64,000 bases of DNA from Aegilops tauschii subsp. strangulata (lineage: Eukaryota > Streptophyta > Magnoliopsida > Poales > Poaceae), in contig NC_053040.3 of assembly GCF_002575655.3 (NCBI RefSeq), forward strand, positions 357,986,267 to 358,050,266, in the 5' to 3' direction. How positions within the stretch are numbered: the first letter of the stretch is position 1; each line of letters begins with the position of its first letter. The position numbers and the translations under genes are program-made. Positions 57,523 to 64,000 of the stretch are shown here, one piece after another. A model generated the notes under the pieces. That model was not told the origin of the DNA and ran no database searches. It saw nothing but the letters and a program-made list of their open reading frames with translations.

Positions 57523-58752
57523 TCGAGGCAATGAAGCACCCAAAGTTTTTGTGTAGTTCCACAAAAATCGAGCATCCCTGTTGGCACATATATTCCGAGA
57601 GTGAGATTACTGTAATAGTGGGACTAGTTGATGAAACATACACTAACAAATAGAAGCACCCTCATTATCTTAATGGCTAAAGTTAGCAACATAGTAGTCT
57701 TTTTTAAATATAGGTATTAGTTTATTTAATCAGTGCCAATTAGCTCAACATTCAAAGCATTTCCATGTATCATAGGTTGCAAAACTTTAACGTGCAAAGA
57801 TAAAGGAGTTTCTCATGACAGTAGCAACACAGTAGCACGATACAAAAAGAGATGACAACAAACTAATATGGATGAAGGCCTTAGGCCGGTACCAACCTAA
57901 GCAAAAAAGATTATTCAAGTAGTCCCAGAAGAGATGATAAAGCACTCATTGGAATCACTCAATAGTATATATTTTTGCGCACTTCAAATGTATGGTTGAA
58001 ATCACTCTTGTTTACCAGTGGTGAGATTATATCGAAAGATTATCAAGAACTTCCAGCAGAGTTAAAGCACTGGCTGGGATAGAGTTCATTGTATTCTCTT
58101 GTGAAGTTCCACTAAAATGTACGATTGGCACAACATGATCCCTGTTTGCACAAGTAGGAACAAGGTGAAACCTTCATTAGCTTAGTGAGAAACGATAGAA
58201 AGACATTAGCATATTTCTTTAGCAGTAGCATCAAATCCCAGTCAAAAAAAATGTAGCATCAAATTCATGATGGACAATACGCAAAACATTGCCTCATTGA
58301 ACCAATGGCAATAAATTGACATGCAAAACAACAGCACTATTATGTCATGACACTACCAAGATCCCTCCCTACTCCACCACATGATTCACCTCCACAGACA
58401 CACATACACACTTACATGATTCAACATAGGGTGCTACTAAAGATTTGTTTAACTCCGACAGGAAAATTAGGCAGCAATAAATTAGTGCTACTTAAGTACT
58501 CCTAATTAATTAAGTGACCTTGCAGGAGAGACAGCAGAAGTGGAAGGGCTCCCTGGAGGATCGTCCCACATGTAAGGGAGACGTTGCCAGAGCCCTTGAA
58601 TGGCTCGACTGAGGCCTCGGCTTTATCAAGATCACCTTTGCACTATTGATCATGTAGAGCTGGGTCACACATCCATCCAGAATCCAGTTAATTCGCATGA
58701 TGTGTCGTCAACCCAACTACTACTCTGCTGCATTTCTCTATCTATCTCTTCT

Positions 58753-58991
58753 CTATACTCTTATAAAAACAGAGTTGGTGATGATGGTGTGCCTGCCATC
58801 CTGCAATATAGGCCGTCCGATTTACATCTAACGGATAGGAAGGAAACAATGGCAATTTTGCAAAAAGATACCCACACCCCTCTCCACATTTGCAAATAAG
58901 GCCTTCCCTCGTTCATCATTTTCTCTCACAAGATAAACTACTCATACAAATGCATCTTGATGTTACGTGCAACACACGGGCATCTTGCTAG
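58753..58991 (+). mobile_element. Small Helitron-like element, about 240 bp
   Basis: The 5' part TCTCTATACTCTTATAAAAA is like grass Helitron starts. The 3' end is a decayed hairpin (ACGTGCAACACACGGG) followed by CATCTTGCTAG, with T next. The last 44 bases match the terminus at 20130-20174 almost exactly. The 5' end is uncertain by several bases. Confidence 0.55.
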
Positions 58992-60099
58992 TCTTCCAAG
59001 TAAATTAAGAGTAGTAGCAACACTGCAATAGAATACCGCTAGCAAGATGCCAGGATAACATAGGACGATACCATCGTGTGATCTTCTCTTTCTCTTCATC
59101 GTCTGCTTCTCTTTCTCCTTCTCCTCACCAGTTGGTGAAACCAAGTACATGATTGGCCTTCTATTTCACAATTGGTTTTATCAGTGAGAGAGTACAAGTG
59201 TACTAGTAAACAATAGCATTATTTTCTCATGGCAGCCGCAAAATAGAGATGAACACATGCATTAAATATCATTCTTACCTAAAGGAAGGTTATGGTGCCA
59301 ATATGGATGATGAAGATTGGAACACATATCTCCCTTTGTGCCACCGAAATGAACCAACGGTTCCATTCTAACATTCTAGTTAAACAACACAAAAGTCACT
59401 TCCTTTAAGAAGTGTTTTGTGTAGTGCACCAAAAGGTCGCAATAGCAACAAGGTGAAATGGATATCCCTGTTTGCACAAAAAGCTACAGAGGAAACAATC
59501 AGAGTCTCAAACAATTACTGGCAAAAAAAATTGGCTAAACTTGTCATGGCTTATAACGGTGGCATGCCTTCATTTTACCAGGGGCATTAGATTAAGAACA
59601 GCTAAATATTTGCTATAAGGGCATGGGACAGTGGGTGCACCAGCAGTCCAACACCATGTACCTAAACTGGGGCATAAAGTGGTGATTCAGAGTTTGTTGC
59701 CCCGAGAAACAAACATCCAAGAAACATATCTGGGTTGGTCCCATTTTTGTTCACCCTAGCCACCTACTCCTATCTGGGGATAGCAAATCCAGTCCTGGTC
59801 ATACCACTGTGTACATCGTTTCCCCTATATTTCCCTTTTCGAGCAAGAGACATGTTGGATGACCAGTCTGTACTACTTTCACCCCCTTTCCTTCATGTTT
59901 GTATCAAGTCCAATGTACATACTAAATTTCCCCCCTTTATTTGTTGTTTGAACCAAGTACAAGATTCGACACCATGAAGTAGCTTTACCTCTAACAAAAG
60001 AAAAAAAAGGTGACGTTGGACCATCTGATTGAGAGGGGCTGAGAGGTAGAAAATGATGCACATGTAGCGATGTAGCGAGCTTGGGAAGTATATCTAGGC

Positions 60100-60486
60100 C
60101 GGTTCCGAAGGAAGATATACCTGAAGGTCGTCGAGATGTGGATAGGTGGGCGGCGCGAGGCCGGATCCGCCCACACTAGGGCAGTGACAAAGGGATCGGA
60201 GGACCTCCCGCGGCGGCACTAGGCCAAAGATAACGGTGCGATCGACAGTGGGTCTCCTCCCTCTCTGTTGACGACAGCCTAAACGCTGCCCCTCCTCCCC
60301 TTCATTGGCGGAGGGGGATACGTCCGGATCTGTAACCAGCGGTGAGGATAGAAAGACAGTGTTACCACCGCTATCTTGTTTACATCTAGAGAGGATGAGA
60401 GTGTCTGGATAGAGCAACCCTAGCAAGCAAGCGCGGAGGCTCCGGCCTATATATTTACGTATAGTGGGGTAGTTTTCTTTTTTCAC
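60100..60486 (-). promoter_or_regulatory. Promoter and first exon, homologue of 26826-27195
   Basis: The minus strand has ATATATAGGCCGGAGCC, then a leader and a GC-rich exon with CGGGAGGTCCTCCGATCCCT, ending CGACCTTCAG|GTATATCTTCC. Order and splice donor match the block in the first CACTA. Confidence 0.5.
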
Positions 60487-60514
60487 TCCATCAAAACAAA
60501 TAGTTTAAAATTGT

Positions 60515-61654
60515 GTACCTGCCAGGTCGTATCGGTGTACGAAAGAAGGGGCGCACCTTTGTACCCCTTTACCTGTGCACGGACAGTCGGAGCCACGCCC
60601 ACGGCCACACCAAGCAGAGCAGGGGAAGTAAACCGAGGTAAAACCAAAGTCCGAGGCAGCCAGAGCAACGCCAAGGCCAAGACCCCAAAGAGCAGAGGGG
60701 CGAAGCAGGTTCCCCCGGCAAGGCCCTTGCCGGGGCAGCCTCAGCGGCCCCCGGCAAGACTCTTGCCAGGGCGGCTCGCCCGCACCAGCAGAGCGCGCCA
60801 CCCTTGAGCCCATGATTCCCAACACCATCAACCACGTCGGGGCAGGGCTCAGGAGGCGCCTCCATGGTGGCATGCAGATCTTTGTGAAGACAAGGAACAG
60901 TCAAGATCAGATGAGGATTAGAAGACGACAATCCTCGGCAAGATCCTTGCCGAGGAAAGCCACGAGACCCCCGGCAAGGTCCTTGCCGGGGACGACAGCA
61001 GGGCCGCAGCCAGGCTTGCGTCGACCAAGACTCCACCAACCGTCCCCAAGCAGCTGCAAGCTCAACCAGCTGGGCGCGCACCTGCGTGGTGATGAGCGGC
61101 CTCTACACCAACTCAGCAAGCACCTGCGTGGTGGCATGCAAATCTTCATGAAGGCCCCACCACCGCGCCACCTCAGCTGCCTGCCTGCCTACATGGCACC
61201 GCATGCGTCGCTGGCCAGGGCGCGTGTCGAAGCGAGGAGGAGCAGCGATGGACGGGACGGGCTCCGTTCCCGTCGCCGATAAAGCAAGGGGACACCTAAG
61301 CGATGCATTAAATGCATCTTGTCCTATAATACAGGCGATAAGCTCGTCGTACTGTTACCTTTCCACCTCCTGTGTGCCACTGTGGCAATCCCTTTTCCTA
61401 TAAAAGGAGGCCCGAGGCGACCAGGAGAAGGATTCGGCTTTTCTGGGCTCGTTACACCCAGTAGCTAGCTCAAGAACACAAGAACTCTCTGAAATACACC
61501 CACCAAAGCAGGACTAGGGTTTTACGCATCCTCGCGGCCTGAACCTGGGTAAACAATCCTTGTGCTGATTACTAATCCTGCTCTTCTCACAACCCTGCGC
61601 CCCAGCAACCGTAGTAGGGATTCTTGTGATCCCATAGGTGTCGTTTCCCCGACA
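60515..61654 (+). repeat. LTR of the third Gypsy element
   Basis: Ends CGTTTCCCCGACA, directly followed by a primer-binding site. TATAAAA at 61399-61405 is a strong TATA box. The start is uncertain: no TGTCGGGG is visible near 60515, so the LTR may be truncated there. A unit with GTGGTGGCATGCAAATCTTC is duplicated (60862 and 61130). Confidence 0.7.
60713..60991. promoter_or_regulatory. Four GGCAAG-N-CTTGCC palindromes in LTR
   Basis: Near-perfect inverted repeats lie at 60713-60735 (11-base arms CCCCGGCAAGG, 1-base centre), 60749-60771 (one mismatch), 60932-60956 (arms TCCTCGGCAAG, 3-base centre) and 60969-60991 (11-base arms, 1-base centre). All share the core GGCAAG and CTTGCC. They sit 400-690 bases before the TATA box. 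Confidence 0.85.
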
Positions 61655-61680
61655 TCTTTGGCGTGCCAGGTAGGGGGCGC
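61655..61680 (+). other. Primer-binding site of the third Gypsy element
   Basis: TCTTTGGCGTGCCAGGTAGG, nearly identical to the site at 1368 in the first Gypsy element. Confidence 0.7.
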
Positions 61681-61728
61681 AATTGTGAGAATCTGGTCTA
61701 GTAGCTAGCCTAGCAGTTCTTCGTCGCC

Positions 61729-64000
61729 ATGGCTCCCAAGAAGAAGACGGCCACGGTGATCGGTTCATTGGGAGCCGAACGGCCCGTGCCAATGCGGGCG
61801 AGCAGTGGGCCGGTCGCGGACAGGACCCGGGCCGCGGTCCGCGAACACCAGCATCGCCCTGGCAGTCAGAGCCTGGCGAGCGGCGTCGTTCGCCCGCCAG
61901 ACGACCGGCCGCACGTCGCCAGGTCCAAAGACAGAGCTGGACCCCCCGCAGGCGGCGCGGGGCCCTCCAGGAGTGTCGTTGTGCCACCCTTGGGCGGCGC
62001 AGCGCCCTCCAAGACGCCCACGCCGGCGAACACTGCGCGCTCTTCCCATGGTGTGCGTGACGAGCAGCGTCACCACGCCGGTGACCCTGGGCACCGCCGT
62101 GGGAAGAGCCCTGTGCGTCGTCCACGGGATGAAGGAGTTCGGCATGCCCGCCGAAGTGCTGGGGAAAATGGCACGCAGCCGCTGGATCGTAACGGAGCTC
62201 CTTCTAACGTGGTTAGAAGTCGAAGCGCGCCACGATCCACGCAGCTGTCGCCACCGCCCATGCTAGCAGAAGCTTTGGCGCGCGCGTAGCTGCTCCTCGA
62301 CTTCCCTCCTGCTGCAGAGAAGCTCGACGAGTGGAGGGCCACCATCCGGAGCCTCGTCACCATCGCCAACAAAGATGATCCACGCCGGCGGGGCCATCGG
62401 GTCGGCGCTCCACTGAGCCACCACATGCTGGCAGTGGGAGGACCGAGGGAGCTGCGGCCACGGTGCACTCTCCTCCTCCTCGCCAGCCGCCGCGGGCGTC
62501 GGCCCGTCATGACGACGCTTGTGATAACATCTCCATAGCGTCGTCCGACCCGCGGACCCTCCGCGACCAGCGCCAGGTTCTTCGGGAACGAGCTTACGAA
62601 GACGCTCCGACCACCATCGAGCGCCGGCGCGAAACGCGCCACCAGTCAGACAAGCGGGCGGGACCGCTATGGACCACCCAGTACCGGGGGCCTCCGGTGG
62701 CCTACTTTACGAGGTGGGCTGCCCGGCCTTCACCCGTGAGTTGCGGCAGTTCCAGTGGCCGTCCCACCGCACGTTCAAGCCTGACGTCGGCGAGAAGTAT
62801 ACTCGCAAGACCCATCCGCCCGAGTTCCTCAGCATCTACACCATCACGATGCAGGCTGCCGGAGCTCGTGTCGACAAGGTGCTTGCCAATTATTACCCGC
62901 TGGCGCGGAAGCCTAATGTCATGTCTTGGTTGATGCACCTGCTGGCGGATTCCATTTCTTCTTGGTCGGATCTGTGCCATGAGTTCGTTGGCGCCTTCAC
63001 AGGAGGCCACACAGCTCTTGGCCAGGCCAGTGATTTGCATATCATCCCCAGAAGGAAGGGGAAACCCTGCACAGGTACATCCAAAGGTTTAGCCGGGTGT
63101 AGTACAACATCCCTGACATTCATCCCGCCGCTGTGATCAGCGCGTTCCATCAGAACGTGCGCAATCGCAAGATGTGCGAAGAGCTGGCGATGACCAAGGT
63201 TAAAGATGTGGCCGAACTCTATGATCTGGCCGATAAGTGTGCCCGGGATGAAGAGGGAAGGAAGTACTCCGACAAGGACGCCGGCGTGGAAACCGACTCC
63301 TCTGACGAATACGCCGCCGCCCCGACGAAGAAGGGTTGGCACCGCAACAGGAAACGCAAGGGCAAGGCCATGCTTGCTGTTGAAGGATCCGACGACACCG
63401 GCGCTGCCAAGAAGGTCAAGGCAGATGGCCGCGGCAAGGAGATTGCCGGGTGCGCCGCCTGCCGGGCCTTGGCGGCTACCGACAAGCTAGGAAGCTCCGG
63501 CAAGCAATACTGCAAGATCCACCGCACCAAGGGCCACGACCTCCAGAACTGCCGGCAAGTCGAGCTGGTTGCTGAAAAGCAATAGGCTGAGTATGAAAGG
63601 CGGGACAAGGAGAAGGGTCAGGACGGTGCCGAGGGATCCGGCAAGAAGCGCGGCGGCCAGGGAGGCCGCCCCGGCAAGGACAACCAGCAAGAGTGGCCCG
63701 CCCGGGGCCGTGACAAGAAACAAGAAAACGATGATCACGACGAGGACGACGAGTCCGGTGAGCAAGAGTTCCAGCAGGCTACGAAGGCCATGTACGTCGA
63801 TGGTGGCACCTCGCTGCATACTTCTCACCGCCAACTCAAGCAGTGGGCGCGTGAGATTACAGCAGCGGAACCATCGTTCGACGCTCAGAAGCCGCTGAAG
63901 TGGTCCAGCACGCCCCTCATCTTTGACGCTGAGGACCACCTTGACCGCACAACCGCGGTCGGGTGTTTGCCATTGTTGGTCTCACCAACGATACGCAACC
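61729..64000 (+). pseudogene. gag: gag-pro of the third Gypsy element, broken, runs off the window
   Basis: ATG at 61729 starts MAPKKKTATVIGSLGAERPV, followed by a proline/arginine-rich region. The frame has TAG at 62287-62289 and shifts at least twice before a Retrotrans_gag domain (FKPDVGEKYTRKTHPPEFLS, LMHLLADSISSWSDLCHEF). After another shift come TAG at 63100-63102, then VISAFHQNVRNRKMCEELAM and a knuckle-like YCKIHRTKGHDLQNC. TAG 63583-63585 separates this from EYERRDKEKGQDG and the segment leading to the protease, which the window end cuts. Order and motifs match the gag at 1440, but the two proteins are clearly different families. Confidence 0.8.

Larger units (their letters stand above)
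56785..60060 (-). other. Gene-like region with repeated exon-like unit, unknown product
   Basis: The minus strand downstream of the promoter block at 60486-60118 has at least four copies of an exon-like unit. Each follows a CAG acceptor and reads CAG|GGATxCTC..., with a conserved part TTTTGTGxAGTTCCAC (plus strand). Copies lie near 56860-56890, 57533-57575, 58090-58150 and 59410-59465. Two can be translated as GCSISVELNKKIGWFI and GCSIFVELHKNFGCFI. No known domain is recognised, and the reading frame between units is not continuous. Confidence 0.35.
51513..60510. mobile_element. Second CACTA of the same family, one end in view
   Basis: Starts CACTACAAAAAAAGACACAT. The first 3 kb match the right end of the first CACTA in inverted orientation, including its subterminal arrays. 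No matching opposite terminal repeat (TTTTTGTAGTG) was found to the right, so the element may continue past the window with the third Gypsy inserted in it, or be truncated. The right limit given is only where the next LTR begins. Confidence 0.65.

Overview
This is nuclear DNA from a grass, most likely a Triticeae species (wheat, Aegilops or a relative). The evidence is an Au-type SINE, Stowaway MITEs of the CTCCCTCCGT class, large CACTA elements and Gypsy elements of the grass type with an antisense extra gene. I see no intact host gene and no prokaryotic features. Almost everything is transposable element, inserted one into another, plus gene fragments and plastid DNA carried inside them.

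Layout. The oldest layer is a Gypsy element of which only its antisense gene remains (1-480 and 44504-45072). Into it went a second Gypsy element, 481-44498. Its LTRs are 887 and 886 bp, it is flanked by a perfect 5-bp duplication CCTGG, and its LTRs differ by about 5% by eye. It keeps gag, a protease lacking its active-site motif, a collapsed reverse transcriptase and a spliced antisense gene of the PF04195 type. A CACTA DNA transposon, 6353-41068 (34.7 kb, duplication AAG), then split that antisense gene in two. Inside the CACTA are, left to right: a 44-bp subterminal repeat array; a minus-strand En/Spm TNPA-like gene with an amplified exon; an Au SINE and MITE or Helitron ends; a short ORF with a promoter; a DEDDy 3'-5' exonuclease gene; an unknown two-exon gene; an F-box/LRR pseudogene; a scrambled plastid insert with a complete-looking trnQ-UUG; and GC-rich subterminal repeat modules.

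Right of 44.5 kb, an LTR starting at 45073 has been split by a 5.2-kb non-autonomous Gypsy element in reverse orientation (45960-51196, duplication GAGCA) and by a second CACTA of the same family (from 51513). The second CACTA lies in mirror orientation to the right end of the first. It carries the same subterminal modules and a homologous promoter/first-exon block (60100-60486). A third Gypsy element, with four GGCAAG/CTTGCC palindromes in its LTR and a broken gag, runs off the right edge.

How parts relate: no autonomous transposase, reverse transcriptase or integrase survives, so every element here would need helper proteins from elsewhere. The most interesting unit is the 34.7-kb CACTA, a large gene-carrying transposon whose boundaries are fixed at base level by the gene it interrupts.
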